Of a stretch of DNA of 64,000 nt, positions 17,636 through 26,058 are shown one piece after another. The DNA is from Rhodospirillales bacterium (GTDB taxonomy: Bacteria; Pseudomonadota; Alphaproteobacteria; Rhodospirillales; SHVQ01): contig SHVQ01000008.1 of NCBI GenBank assembly GCA_009694195.1, positions 22,219 to 86,218 on the forward strand, read 5' to 3'. A model generated the notes under the pieces. It saw nothing but the letters and a program-made list of their open reading frames with translations, was not told where the DNA came from and searched no databases. Position 1 is the stretch's first letter; each line of letters opens with the position of its first letter. The position numbers and the translations under genes are program-made.

Positions 17636-18511
17636 CTAAAATCCCAGCTCCACGCCCTTCGGTGTGAAGGTGGCGGTCGCGCGCCTGGCCGAGTGGCATT
17701 GAATGTTGACGGCGACCGGGTTCATGGTGATGTGGGTCGCCGCCGTCTCCACATGCACGGCGAAGGCGGTCGCGTTGCCGCCCAAGCCCTGCGGCCCGAT
17801 GCCGAGGCTGTTGACGGCCCGGCTCAGCTCCTGTTCCAGCTTCGCCCCTTCGGCGTCCGCGCAGCGGGACCCGAGTGCCCGCGTCGCCGCGATCTTGGCC
17901 AGGTGCATGCAGAGGTCCGCCGTGCCGCCGACCCCGACGCCGACGATGGTCGGCGGGCACACGCGGCCGCCCGCCTCGATCACCTTGTCGACGACGAAGG
18001 TCTTGATGGCGTCGACGCCCTCGGCCGGGATCGCCATCTTGAGGAAGGAGCCGTTCTCCGAGCCCGATCCCTTCGGGATCATCTCGATCGTGAGCGTCTC
18101 ATCCTCGGCCGAGAAGTCGATGTTGATGACGGGGATGCGCTCACCCGAGGACGTATGCGCGTTCACCCGCGTGATCGGATGCACGATCGAGGAGCGGAGC
18201 GGATGCTCCCGCGTCGCGCGCTCGCAGCCCTTGATGATCGCTTCCTTGAGGGCATGACCGTCCACCTGCACGCGCCTCCCGATGGTCACGTTGTAAATGG
18301 GAATTCCGGTATCCTGGCAGAGGAGATTGTTGGTCTTCTCGGCGACCCCGATGTTCTCGATCATCGTCTTGAGGATGCTCTTGCCGGTCGGATCGGTCTC
18401 GGCCGCATCGAGGCGCTTGAAGCCCTCCTTGATATCCGGCGGCAATATCTTCAGCGCCCGGATGTAGAGAAGCTTCGCGGTTTCCTCGACGGCAGCGAGA
18501 TCGACGATCAT
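17636..18511 (-). CDS. Class I fumarase / L-tartrate dehydratase alpha subunit
   Basis: The catalytic iron-sulfur half (291 aa) of the two-subunit hydro-lyase. The three 4Fe-4S ligands are Cys65 (NNLLCQDTG), Cys185 (GGRVCPPTIVG) and Cys272 (NIQCHSARRA), with spacing close to that of E. coli FumA. It adds water across a C4 unsaturated dicarboxylate. The beta subunit lies 466 bases downstream, separated by the decayed toxin-antitoxin pair, which is unusual because the two halves are normally adjacent. It follows the cytochrome subunit gene by 47 bases. Confidence 0.92.
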   Translation of the reverse strand: MIVDLAAVEETAKLLYIRALKILPPDIKEGFKRLDAAETDPTGKSILKTMIENIGVAEKTNNLLCQDTGIPIYNVTIGRRVQVDGHALKEAIIKGCERATREHPLRSSIVHPITRVNAHTSSGERIPVINIDFSAEDETLTIEMIPKGSGSENGSFLKMAIPAEGVDAIKTFVVDKVIEAGGRVCPPTIVGVGVGGTADLCMHLAKIAATRALGSRCADAEGAKLEQELSRAVNSLGIGPQGLGGNATAFAVHVETAATHITMNPVAVNIQCHSARRATATFTPKGVELGF

Positions 18512-18558
18512 GCTAGGTTTCCCTCTGCTGTAGGCCCCATCCGTGGGCAGGTCGAAGC

Positions 18559-18900
18559 TCAGGATGCGACGAGAAAGAACGCGAGTCCGACGAGCACGCT
18601 CAGCCCCCCGGCGGCGGCGACGAGGGTCTTCTGCCAGTCGCGCCAGGGAAGAAATTCAACGGCGAGCACGCGGAGGCCCCCCGTCAGGTGCGCGGCAAGC
18701 AGCACGATCAGGAGCGCCTCGGCGATCTTGACCGGCGGCTGAGCCGACCACCGGAGAAAGCCGTCGAGCGCGGCCTCGCCCTCGATGGCGAACGCGAGGA
18801 CATAGAAATGCACGGGCAAAAAGAGAGCGAGCGCGAGGCCGGAGACGCGGTGAAGGACGAACGCCCAATAGGTCGGGTGGTTGCGGTGCCCGCTCGCCAT
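18559..18900 (-). CDS. Succinate dehydrogenase-like cytochrome b subunit (SdhC type)
   Basis: A 113-residue membrane anchor with three hydrophobic helices. Conserved features are the quinone-site Ser and the Arg of HRVSGLALALFLPVHFYVL, and His residues able to bind heme b (PVHF, AAHLTGG). The ATG at 18900 overlaps the upstream anchor stop. It carries electrons between the iron-sulfur subunit and the quinone pool. Confidence 0.85.
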   Translation of the reverse strand: MASGHRNHPTYWAFVLHRVSGLALALFLPVHFYVLAFAIEGEAALDGFLRWSAQPPVKIAEALLIVLLAAHLTGGLRVLAVEFLPWRDWQKTLVAAAGGLSVLVGLAFFLVAS

Positions 18901-19244
18901 CAGGCTGCCCCGTAAAGGCCCCACGCGGCCCGGAATCCCAGCGCCAAAATCAACCCGGCGGTGGCAACGGCGAGTCCGTCCACGACGCCCCGCCGGAGCG
19001 CAGTCATTTCGTGGAGGATCGTACGAATTCCGATCGGCCCGTGCACCGCGACGGCGGCGACGAACAGGCTGTAGAACGCCAGCCAAGCGCCGCTGCCGCG
19101 GACGCGCGCGAGAATCTCGGCGCCGGTCAATCCGCCTTGCACCGCGACGATAATGGTCGCGAGATGGACGATGACGCAAAGCCCAAGCACGGCGGCGCTT
19201 CCCCGCTGGGCGACCCACAGCAGAACTTGGCCGCGCGGCGTCAT
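18900..19244 (-). CDS. Succinate dehydrogenase-like membrane anchor (SdhD type)
   Basis: A 114-residue three-helix anchor. VIVHLATIIVAVQGG and VAVHGPIGIRTILHEM place His residues in helices as in heme-binding anchors, and the HGxxGxRxxLxE pattern is the SdhD/FrdD hallmark. Its start overlaps the iron-sulfur subunit stop (ATGA). The gene order B-D-C before fumarase and the flavoprotein is not the housekeeping sdhCDAB order. Confidence 0.8.
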   Translation of the reverse strand: MTPRGQVLLWVAQRGSAAVLGLCVIVHLATIIVAVQGGLTGAEILARVRGSGAWLAFYSLFVAAVAVHGPIGIRTILHEMTALRRGVVDGLAVATAGLILALGFRAAWGLYGAA

Positions 19245-19957
19245 ATCTGGCCCTTGAGAGCCGCCCAGGCCGCCGCCCGCTTGAGGCCGGCGATCGAGGC
19301 CGTCGGGTTCAAATGCTTCGGGCAGTGCTCCTGGCAGCTTTGGTGCGAGTGGCAGGCGTGGCAGCCCGCGTCGCCGGCGACCGCGGCGAGGCGCGTCGCC
19401 TGCCCGCCGTCGCGCGTGTCGCTAAAGAGCGTCCACGCGCGATTGAGCGCGGCGGGGCCGAGGTAGTCCCGGTTCCATGCGACCACGTCGCACGCCGCAT
19501 GGCAAACCCCGCAGCCGATGCATTCGATCCCGGCGTCGGCCTGCTTGCGCGCAGCCGAGTCGGGGCGCACCACGGCAAAGCCGTCCCGCCGGCTCGCGGT
19601 CGGCTGGAACTGCCCCTTCGCACGCGCCCATTTGTCGAAGAACTCCCGCATGTCGACGGCGAGATCCTTGATCACCGGAAGATTTCGAAGCGGCGCAATG
19701 GTGAGGTCGCCGTTTTTCGCGACGCGGTCGACGTGGGTGCGGCAGGTCCAGCGCGGCCGGCCGTTCACCGTCATCGCGCAGGAACCGCACATGCCGACCC
19801 GGCAGGCGAACCGATAGCTCAAGGAGGCATCGATCCTTCGCTGGATGTGGGTCACCACGTCGAGCACGGTTTGGCTCGCGCGGCGCGGCACCGAATAGGC
19901 GACGAACGCGCCCCGCTCGCTGCCCCGCCAGACTTGCACGCTCAACGTCTCGGTCAT
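19241..19957 (-). CDS. Succinate dehydrogenase/fumarate reductase iron-sulfur subunit-like
   Basis: A 238-residue electron-transfer subunit. 2Fe-2S ligands are Cys52, Cys57, Cys60 and Cys72 (CRVGMCGSC then TC). The 4Fe-4S motif is CIGCGVCHAAC, without the usual following proline, and a third cluster lies in CHACHSHQSCQEHCPKHLNP. I placed the start at 19957 (MTETLSVQV) because it follows the ceramidase-like gene stop by seven bases. An in-frame start at 20008 would add 17 unlikely residues. It links the flavoprotein to the two anchors. Confidence 0.9.
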   Translation of the reverse strand: MTETLSVQVWRGSERGAFVAYSVPRRASQTVLDVVTHIQRRIDASLSYRFACRVGMCGSCAMTVNGRPRWTCRTHVDRVAKNGDLTIAPLRNLPVIKDLAVDMREFFDKWARAKGQFQPTASRRDGFAVVRPDSAARKQADAGIECIGCGVCHAACDVVAWNRDYLGPAALNRAWTLFSDTRDGGQATRLAAVAGDAGCHACHSHQSCQEHCPKHLNPTASIAGLKRAAAWAALKGQI

Positions 19958-19964
19958 GTCGGGA

Positions 19965-20774
19965 TCATAGGCGGTCGAGCGCCGGGCTGCCACGCCCGCC
20001 GTCTTCACGGCGCAGCGCCGGCAGCATGAACATCACCATGCCGATCGCAGCGGCAGCAAAAACGTGCTTCAGCGTGTGGCCGCTCACGACACCGCCGAGC
20101 GCGGCGAACACGGCGTGGTCGCCAACTTCGAGCAGCTTGGCGACACCGTAGAGGACGAAGACCCAAATGATGTAAGGGACTTTCGTGTACCGCGCGCGCG
20201 GGAACAGCCAGCAGATCACCGGCATCCCGAGCATCGGGAGAAACTGGACGATGCCGTAGGGGCGGAGATCGCCGCGCCCGTTGTGTTCGGTCCATGCCCA
20301 ATAGCCGACGCTCGCGACGCCGATGAGCACGAAGCCGGCGAGCACATGGGCCGCGGCCTGCCGATCGATACGGTCGGTCACGATGGCGGCGAGAAAGGAC
20401 ATGAAGGCAACCGTCATCGGCAGCCGGTCCCAGATGAGCGTCCCGTTGCCGGGAGCCCAGTGATAGTACGCGGATCCGAGGCCTATTCCGATCGCGGCCA
20501 GGAAAAAGAGCGCGTAGGGAGCCGCCTCCTCAGGCGTGTCGAAACCACCGCCTCGGAGCGAGCGCCGGACGGCCAGGAGGCCGAGCGCGCCGGCCGCGGC
20601 GAACGCCACATTCGACAATACGTTCGCCGCGTTGGGAACGCCGAGCCAGCCGCGGGCGTCGGCGAATTCGTGGTACGCGGGCGGCTGCGGGACGGGCGGG
20701 AACATTGCGAAAACGGCCGCGGCCGCGACCACGAAGTAGCCGACGACGGCGCCGATTCGAGTGTGGAAGGTCAT
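19965..20774 (-). CDS. Alkaline ceramidase-like (CREST superfamily) membrane protein
   Basis: A 269-residue protein with about seven membrane helices. CREST hydrolase motifs are visible: GLGSAYYHWAPGN...WDRLPMTVAFM near residues 98-125 (Ser, His, Asp) and GGVVSGHTLKHVFAAA near 230 (His pair). These proteins are zinc-dependent amide hydrolases (ceramidase, PAQR, Per1). Its place between the ligase and dehydrogenase genes of a catabolic operon is odd. It could be a transport-like or lipid-modifying bystander. The substrate is unknown. Confidence 0.75.
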   Translation of the reverse strand: MTFHTRIGAVVGYFVVAAAAVFAMFPPVPQPPAYHEFADARGWLGVPNAANVLSNVAFAAAGALGLLAVRRSLRGGGFDTPEEAAPYALFFLAAIGIGLGSAYYHWAPGNGTLIWDRLPMTVAFMSFLAAIVTDRIDRQAAAHVLAGFVLIGVASVGYWAWTEHNGRGDLRPYGIVQFLPMLGMPVICWLFPRARYTKVPYIIWVFVLYGVAKLLEVGDHAVFAALGGVVSGHTLKHVFAAAAIGMVMFMLPALRREDGGRGSPALDRL

Positions 20775-20783
20775 CGGCGTCCT

Positions 20784-21653
20784 TCAGGCCAAGGCTTCGG
20801 CGAGCGCGGCGCCGACATCGTTCGGCGTCGCCAGCACGCGGACTCCGGCGCGCTCAAGGGCGCGGCGCTTGGACGCATAGCTTCCCTTGTCGCCGACCAC
20901 GATCGCGCCGGCATGACCCATCTTGCGGCCTTCGGGCGCGGCACCGCCGGCGATCAGCGCGACGACGGGCTTCTTCATCGTGACCGCGTATTCGGCCGCT
21001 TCCTCTTCCATGGTGCCGCCGATCTCGCCGACTATGACGACAGCTCGCGTGCCCGGGAACGTGTCCAAGGCTTCGAGCGCTTCGCGCGTGGTGGTGCCGA
21101 TGACCGGATCGCCGCCGATCCCGACGAACGCCGATTGGCCGAAGCCCGCCTGGCAGATGCTGAGGCAGACGAGCGTGCCCAAGCTGCCGCTCCGGGAGAC
21201 GACGCCGACCGCGCCCGGGCGGACGATCTTCGCGTTGAAGGCGGGCATGAAGCCTGCGAAACATTCGCCCGGCGTGACCGTACCGGCCGTGTTGGGTCCG
21301 AGCACGCGCGTCCCGGCCTCCTTCGCCGCGGCGAGGATATACATGGTGTCCTGCACCGGCACGTGTTCGGTTAACACGACAAGTCCCTTGGCGCCTGCTT
21401 CGATGGCGTCGAGCGCAGCCTCCTTGACGCCGAGCGGCGGAATGAACAGTACGGAGACATCGAAGCCGTTTCCTTTCATGGCGGCCTTGGCGCTCGCGTA
21501 AACCGGGAGGCCCAAGTGCGTCTCGCCCCCTCGCTTCGGATTGACGCCGCCCATGATGGCCGTGCCGTACTCCCGCATGCGTTCGGCCCAGAACGTTCCT
21601 TGTTTTCCGGTGATTCCCTGGATCAGCACGCGATCGGGTCGCCTGAGAATCAT
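20784..21653 (-). CDS. ADP-forming acyl-CoA ligase alpha subunit (SucD-like, divergent)
   Basis: A 289-residue CoA-binding subunit, the same size as SucD. The N-terminal Rossmann motif is IQGITGKQGT and the phosphohistidine is His247 (GRKMGHAGAIV). It differs from housekeeping SucD at substrate-site motifs: GPNTAGTVTPGE replaces GPNCPG and SGSLGTL replaces SGTLTYE. Thus it probably activates an acid other than succinate, or works in the reverse direction. The ATG overlaps the beta subunit stop. Malate-CoA ligase and the sulfoacetate-CoA ligase SauD are known relatives with other substrates. Confidence 0.85.
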   Translation of the reverse strand: MILRRPDRVLIQGITGKQGTFWAERMREYGTAIMGGVNPKRGGETHLGLPVYASAKAAMKGNGFDVSVLFIPPLGVKEAALDAIEAGAKGLVVLTEHVPVQDTMYILAAAKEAGTRVLGPNTAGTVTPGECFAGFMPAFNAKIVRPGAVGVVSRSGSLGTLVCLSICQAGFGQSAFVGIGGDPVIGTTTREALEALDTFPGTRAVVIVGEIGGTMEEEAAEYAVTMKKPVVALIAGGAAPEGRKMGHAGAIVVGDKGSYASKRRALERAGVRVLATPNDVGAALAEALA

Positions 21654-22771
21654 CGCGCCGCCTCCACCGCGGCCTTGCAGGCGAGCGCCATGGTCGGGAA
21701 GGGATCGAGGCCGAGGCGCTTCTTCAGAATGGCGATCGCCTCCACGTCGCCGGTGCCGTCGATCGAGAAGAAGATCGGGACCGAAGGCTTCAGCTCCTGC
21801 CACGCCGCCGCGACGCCTTCCATCATCACGTCGCAGCGCGCGAAGGCGCCGCAGAAGTTGACGACCAGGCTTTTGACGTGCGGATTGGCGAGCACGAGCT
21901 CGAGCGCGGGCTTGGCGCGCGTATACGACTCGCCGCCGATCTCGAGAAAGTTGGCGGGCCGCCCGCCCCAGTGACGGACCATGTCCATGGTCGCCATGGT
22001 GAGCCCGGCGCCGTTGGCGAGCACGCCGACGTTGCCGTCGAGCTCGATGAATTTGAGCGCAAGGTCCTTGCCCCGCTGTTCGAGCGGCGACAGCGTCTCC
22101 GGCGTGCCGCGGGCGGCAAGCTCGGCGTGCCGGGGAGCGGCAGAATCGTCCATGACGAACTTGCAGTCGAGCGCGACCGGGCCGGACGCCGTCAACGCGA
22201 GCGGGTTCACTTCCAGGAGCTCGGCGTCGTGGCGGCGATAGACGCTGTAGAGGCTTACGAGAAACTTGGCGACGGCCGGCTCGTGATCTCCCAGATCCAG
22301 TCCCCGCACCAGCGCGCGGGCCGCTTCATCGGCAAGGCCTGATCGGATGTCAACATGGTGTCGCCGCACGCGCTCGGGTCTGGCGGCGGCGATCTCCTCG
22401 ATATCCATCCCGCCTTCGGTGGAGAAGAGGACGAGCGGTTGGCGGGCGGCGGCGTCGTTGAGAACCGCCGCGTAAAGCTCGCGCTCGATCGCGACCTGCT
22501 CTTCGACGAGCACGCGCGCGACCGCGTGGCCGCCGATCGCCATGCCGAGAATCCCGCGCGCCGCAGATTCGGCCTCTTCCGGCGTCTGGGCCCGCCGGAT
22601 GCCGCCCGCCTTGCCGCGCTTTCCTGCCGGCACCTGCGCCTTGACCACCACCGGCCCAAGCGCGCGGGCGGCGGCGGCGGCTTCCTCGGACGTCGTTGCG
22701 AGGCGGCTGCGGGGGACCGCGATCCCCGCTTCCGCGAGCAGCGGCTTCGCCGCGCATTCCTCGAAATTCAT
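21650..22771 (-). CDS. ADP-forming acyl-CoA ligase beta subunit (SucC-like, divergent)
   Basis: A 373-residue ATP-grasp subunit starting MNFEECAAKPLLAEAGIAVP. Family marks are VLVEEQVAIERELYAAV, LLEVNPLAL, ANGAGLTMATMD and GGRPANFLEIGG. The loop NFCGAFARCDVMMEG stands where SucC has NIFGGIVRCD, another departure from housekeeping enzymes. It starts five bases after the acylating aldehyde dehydrogenase stop. Together with the alpha subunit it interconverts an acyl-CoA plus ADP and phosphate with the free acid plus ATP. Confidence 0.85.
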   Translation of the reverse strand: MNFEECAAKPLLAEAGIAVPRSRLATTSEEAAAAARALGPVVVKAQVPAGKRGKAGGIRRAQTPEEAESAARGILGMAIGGHAVARVLVEEQVAIERELYAAVLNDAAARQPLVLFSTEGGMDIEEIAAARPERVRRHHVDIRSGLADEAARALVRGLDLGDHEPAVAKFLVSLYSVYRRHDAELLEVNPLALTASGPVALDCKFVMDDSAAPRHAELAARGTPETLSPLEQRGKDLALKFIELDGNVGVLANGAGLTMATMDMVRHWGGRPANFLEIGGESYTRAKPALELVLANPHVKSLVVNFCGAFARCDVMMEGVAAAWQELKPSVPIFFSIDGTGDVEAIAILKKRLGLDPFPTMALACKAAVEAAR

Positions 22772-22776
22772 GCAGC

Positions 22777-24201
22777 TTACTTGCCGTATTTCGCCCAGTA
22801 GGCGCCGAACAGCGCCTCCTCGGACGGCTTGTCCTCGGGGATGACGGTCACGAGATGGGTCACGTTGATGAAGTGCCGGTAGTTGAGATTTTCGCTGATC
22901 GAGTTTCCGCCCCAGGTGCCGCACCCCATGCTGAGGGTGAAGTTGAGGCCGTTGTCGAAGCTGCCGCCGTTGCCGAACGCGTGGGCCTGGTTGACGAGCA
23001 CGCGGACGACGTCGAGCTCCTCGGCGAGCCGCCTCGCGTTGGCCATGGCCTTCGTATGGATGCCGACGGAGTGTCCGCGGCCGACGAAATCGAGCACGGC
23101 CCGCACCTGGGCGACCGCGGCGTCGAAGTCTTTCGCTTTGTAGAGGGTGAGCACGAGCGCGAGCTTCTCGTCGGAAAACGGACGATCGGGCCCGGCGCCT
23201 TCGTCCTCGACCATGAAGAACTTGGCGTTCCCCGCGGCCTCGGGGAGCCCGGCCTCGCGGGCGAACACGGGCGCATCCTTGGCGATGACCCGCCGGTTGA
23301 GCTTGCCGCCGACCCAGAGCGTCTGCTCGACCTTTTTCTTCTCCTCCGGCGAGCAGAGATAGCCGCCCGCCGCCTGCAAGGCCCCGAGCGCCCGGTCGTA
23401 CACATCCGCAAGGATGGTGACCGAGTTCTCGGACGAGCACGAGGTCGCGTTGTCGAAAATCTTGGACGCGCAAATCTTATCGGCCGCGTCCTTGACGTCC
23501 GCCGTCGAATCGACGATGACGGGCACGTTGCCGGTGCCGACGCCGATCGCGGGCGTGCCGCTCGAATAGGCCCGGCGCACGTTGTCCTGGGAGCCCGTCA
23601 CCACCACGAGATCGGCGGCCTCCATCAGCGCCTGGGTGAGCGCCTTGTCCACCGGCTCCGGCAACACTTGCACCAGGTCCTCGGGGGCGCCGATCCGCCG
23701 GAGCTCGCTTTGCATGTGCTCGACCGTGCGGGCGGTCGTCCGGTACCCCGCGGGCGAGGGCGCAACGACAATCGCGTTGCGGCCCTTGACCGCCATCATC
23801 GCCTTGTTGACCGGCGTGGCGGCGGGGTTGGTCGCGGGCACGACGGCGGCGACGACGCCGACCGGCTTCGCGTACTTGACGATGCCCCGCGCCCGGTCCT
23901 CCTCGATCACGCCGACGGTCTTGACGCGCAACAAGTCGCGCAGCGTGCCGAACGTCTTCCGCTGGTTCTTGACGATCTTGCTCGCGACGTTCCCGAGACC
24001 GGTGTCGGCGGCGGCAAGCTCGGCCAGCTCACGCGCGCGCTCCGGCTTGTAGATCGACCAGGCGAGCGCGGTCACCGCCTCGTCGACCCGCGCCTGGTCG
24101 GCATTCGCGAACGCTGCCATGGCGGCGCGCGCCCGCGCGATCAGTCCGGGGATGGCGGCGGCGGGACCGGTTTCCGGCTCCGCGCGCGAGATGGCGGTCA
24201 T
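22777..24201 (-). CDS. CoA-acylating aldehyde dehydrogenase (sulfoacetaldehyde or semialdehyde type)
   Basis: A 474-residue EutE/AdhE/SauS-family enzyme that oxidises an aldehyde to the acyl-CoA, or reduces it back. Catalytic Cys255 sits in NATSCSSENSVTIL. Nucleotide binding is marked by VPATNPAATPVNKAM and GIGVGTGNVPV-type glycine motifs, and the C-terminus has SENLNYRHFINVTHLV. The similarity pattern recalls the acylating sulfoacetaldehyde dehydrogenase SauS, and xsc is in this window. Acylating succinate semialdehyde dehydrogenase is an equal alternative. It is the first catalytic gene of the operon, after tctC. Confidence 0.85.
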   Translation of the reverse strand: MTAISRAEPETGPAAAIPGLIARARAAMAAFANADQARVDEAVTALAWSIYKPERARELAELAAADTGLGNVASKIVKNQRKTFGTLRDLLRVKTVGVIEEDRARGIVKYAKPVGVVAAVVPATNPAATPVNKAMMAVKGRNAIVVAPSPAGYRTTARTVEHMQSELRRIGAPEDLVQVLPEPVDKALTQALMEAADLVVVTGSQDNVRRAYSSGTPAIGVGTGNVPVIVDSTADVKDAADKICASKIFDNATSCSSENSVTILADVYDRALGALQAAGGYLCSPEEKKKVEQTLWVGGKLNRRVIAKDAPVFAREAGLPEAAGNAKFFMVEDEGAGPDRPFSDEKLALVLTLYKAKDFDAAVAQVRAVLDFVGRGHSVGIHTKAMANARRLAEELDVVRVLVNQAHAFGNGGSFDNGLNFTLSMGCGTWGGNSISENLNYRHFINVTHLVTVIPEDKPSEEALFGAYWAKYGK

Positions 24202-24277
24202 CGGTCGGGGCTCTCCATGGTTTTGGCGGCGGTTGCCGCCACTATAACACCGGAGCCTCCGTCGTGGAGATGGCCGG

Positions 24278-25222
24278 TTAGCGCGGGAGACTGTCGAGGT
24301 GCCGTTTGACCGTGCGGTGAAAGTCGATGACCGTCGTCATGGCATTCTCCGGCGGCTCTTTCCGGATGCACGTGTAGGTCCTCACGCAAAAAACACCCCA
24401 GTCCGTCGTTTGGAGAGCCTTGTCGAAGACGCCGGTCAGCGCGCGAATGCGATCTCCAGGCGTTCCCGCCCGCACGACGAGAGCGCGGAAATTATAGAGG
24501 TTGCCGACGTCGATCCCGAGCTCCTGCGACGTGGTCACGGTCGGAAACGCATAGTGGCGTACGTCGTCGAACACGACGAGGGGCCTAAGTTGGCGCGCCG
24601 AGACGTACCGGGTGACGTCGCCCGGCTCCTCATACAGAGCATCGGTCTCGAGATCGACCGTCGATCGATAACGCTCGACCGGATTTGGGAACGGGATGTT
24701 GACCATCGGATAGCCGAGCGACGCCAGCGACCGGAGGGCAACGTCGTCGTCGGTCCCGAATCCTGAAGTCGCGACCTTGAGGGCCCGCGGGTTCGCCTTG
24801 GCATGCCCGAGCAGGTCCTGGATGGTGGCGAACGGGCTTTGTCTCGGGACGAACAGCATCGAGGGCGAATTCTGCGCCCAGGCCACGATGGCAAAATCGT
24901 CGGGCTTTGCGGCACCGAGACCGGCCGCCCAGGACGCGACCGAGAGCCCCACCAGGGTTGCCACCGTGTAGCCGTCGGGGGGCCGCCCGGTGAGCTTCCC
25001 GAGGCCTTCGTTGCCGGAGGCGCCGGCGACGTTCGAAACACGGATCGGAACACCCAGCAGAGGCTCGGCCAGTCTCGCCAGCGTCCGCGCCATCAAGTCG
25101 GCGCCGCCCCCCGGCCCGAAGGTGACGATCAGATCGATCGGCCGCGCGGGAAACGGCTCCTGGGCTTCGACCGGCCCGGCGGCGAGCCACCCGGCGAGAA
25201 TCCCGGCGACGATGCGGAGCAT
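24278..25222 (-). CDS. Tripartite tricarboxylate transporter substrate-binding protein (TctC/Bug family), orphan
   Basis: A 314-residue periplasmic receptor with signal peptide MLRIVAGILAGWLAAGPVEA. The mature start QEPFPARPIDLIVTFGPGGGADLMAR is the Bug family signature, and PPDGYTVATL follows. Bug proteins bind carboxylates for the TctAB permease. No tctA or tctB is present, as is common for orphan Bug proteins. It lies 76 bases upstream of the aldehyde dehydrogenase, in the same direction, so its ligand may be the operon's acid substrate. Confidence 0.88.
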   Translation of the reverse strand: MLRIVAGILAGWLAAGPVEAQEPFPARPIDLIVTFGPGGGADLMARTLARLAEPLLGVPIRVSNVAGASGNEGLGKLTGRPPDGYTVATLVGLSVASWAAGLGAAKPDDFAIVAWAQNSPSMLFVPRQSPFATIQDLLGHAKANPRALKVATSGFGTDDDVALRSLASLGYPMVNIPFPNPVERYRSTVDLETDALYEEPGDVTRYVSARQLRPLVVFDDVRHYAFPTVTTSQELGIDVGNLYNFRALVVRAGTPGDRIRALTGVFDKALQTTDWGVFCVRTYTCIRKEPPENAMTTVIDFHRTVKRHLDSLPR

Positions 25223-25323
25223 GCCCCCTCCCGTGCTGCCGGGATCAGCATATGCCGCCGCGCGTTCTCAGGAAATAGACTGGCCGGGGACCCTGGGTGC
25301 AAGCATAAGATGGGCGGGGACCC

Positions 25324-26058
25324 ATGGCAGACACCGCGCCCGTCCAGCCGTTTGCGAGCGAGGCCGATGCCTTTCGTCACGGCCTCCGGGACGCGCTCGG
25401 GCTCCCCGCGCTCGTGCTCCTCGCGAGCATGACCGGGTTCGGTTCGCTCGCGCGCGAAAGCGGCTTCACGGCGCTGATCGCGGTTCTGTCATCGGCGGCC
25501 GTGTGGGCGCTGCCGGGGCAAGTCGTGATGGCCGAGCTCTACGCGGCGGGCGCGCCGCTCCTCGCGATCGCCGTGGCCGTGGCCGGCGCGAATGCGCGCT
25601 TCCTCCCGATGACGGTCGCGTTGATCCCGCAGTTCCAACAGGCCCGCACGAGCTGGCGCTGGCGTTATCTCCTGGCCCAGATGATCTCCGTCAACACGTG
25701 GGCCTTGGCGATGCGCCGAGGGCCGTCGCTGCCGCCGGAGCAGCGCGCGCCTTACTTCTCGGGCGTCTCGCTCGTGTGCATGGGGTCGGGCGTGATCGGA
25801 ACCGCCTGCGGCTTCGTGCTGGCCGGCGCGCTTCCCCGCGTCGTCACCCTCGGCCTCGTGTTCCTCAACCCGGTCTACTTCGCGCTTCTGTTCGCGGGCG
25901 TCCGCCACCGCGCGGGCGTGCTCGCCCTCCTGATCGGCGCCGCGCTCGGGCCCACCATCCACCTCGCGTGGCCGCGCTGGGGATTGCCGATGACCGGCCT
26001 CCTCGCCGGCACCATCGCCGTCCTCCTCGACCGGGCTTGGGAGAAGCGCCGTGGATGA
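25324..26058 (+). CDS. azlC: AzlC family branched-chain amino acid exporter large subunit
   Basis: A 244-residue inner membrane protein of the LIV-E family: HGLRDALGLPALVLLASMTGFGSLARE near the start and FLPMTVALIPQF in the middle (split motifs). With AzlD it exports branched-chain amino acids or analogues. The ATG directly follows a short divergent gap to tctC. It overlaps azlD by eight bases. Confidence 0.87.
   Translation: MADTAPVQPFASEADAFRHGLRDALGLPALVLLASMTGFGSLARESGFTALIAVLSSAAVWALPGQVVMAELYAAGAPLLAIAVAVAGANARFLPMTVALIPQFQQARTSWRWRYLLAQMISVNTWALAMRRGPSLPPEQRAPYFSGVSLVCMGSGVIGTACGFVLAGALPRVVTLGLVFLNPVYFALLFAGVRHRAGVLALLIGAALGPTIHLAWPRWGLPMTGLLAGTIAVLLDRAWEKRRG

Noticed and set aside
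22696..24309. A 537-codon plus-strand open frame opposite the aldehyde dehydrogenase
   Set aside because: Antisense shadow with low-complexity residues; the opposite strand has clear catalytic motifs.
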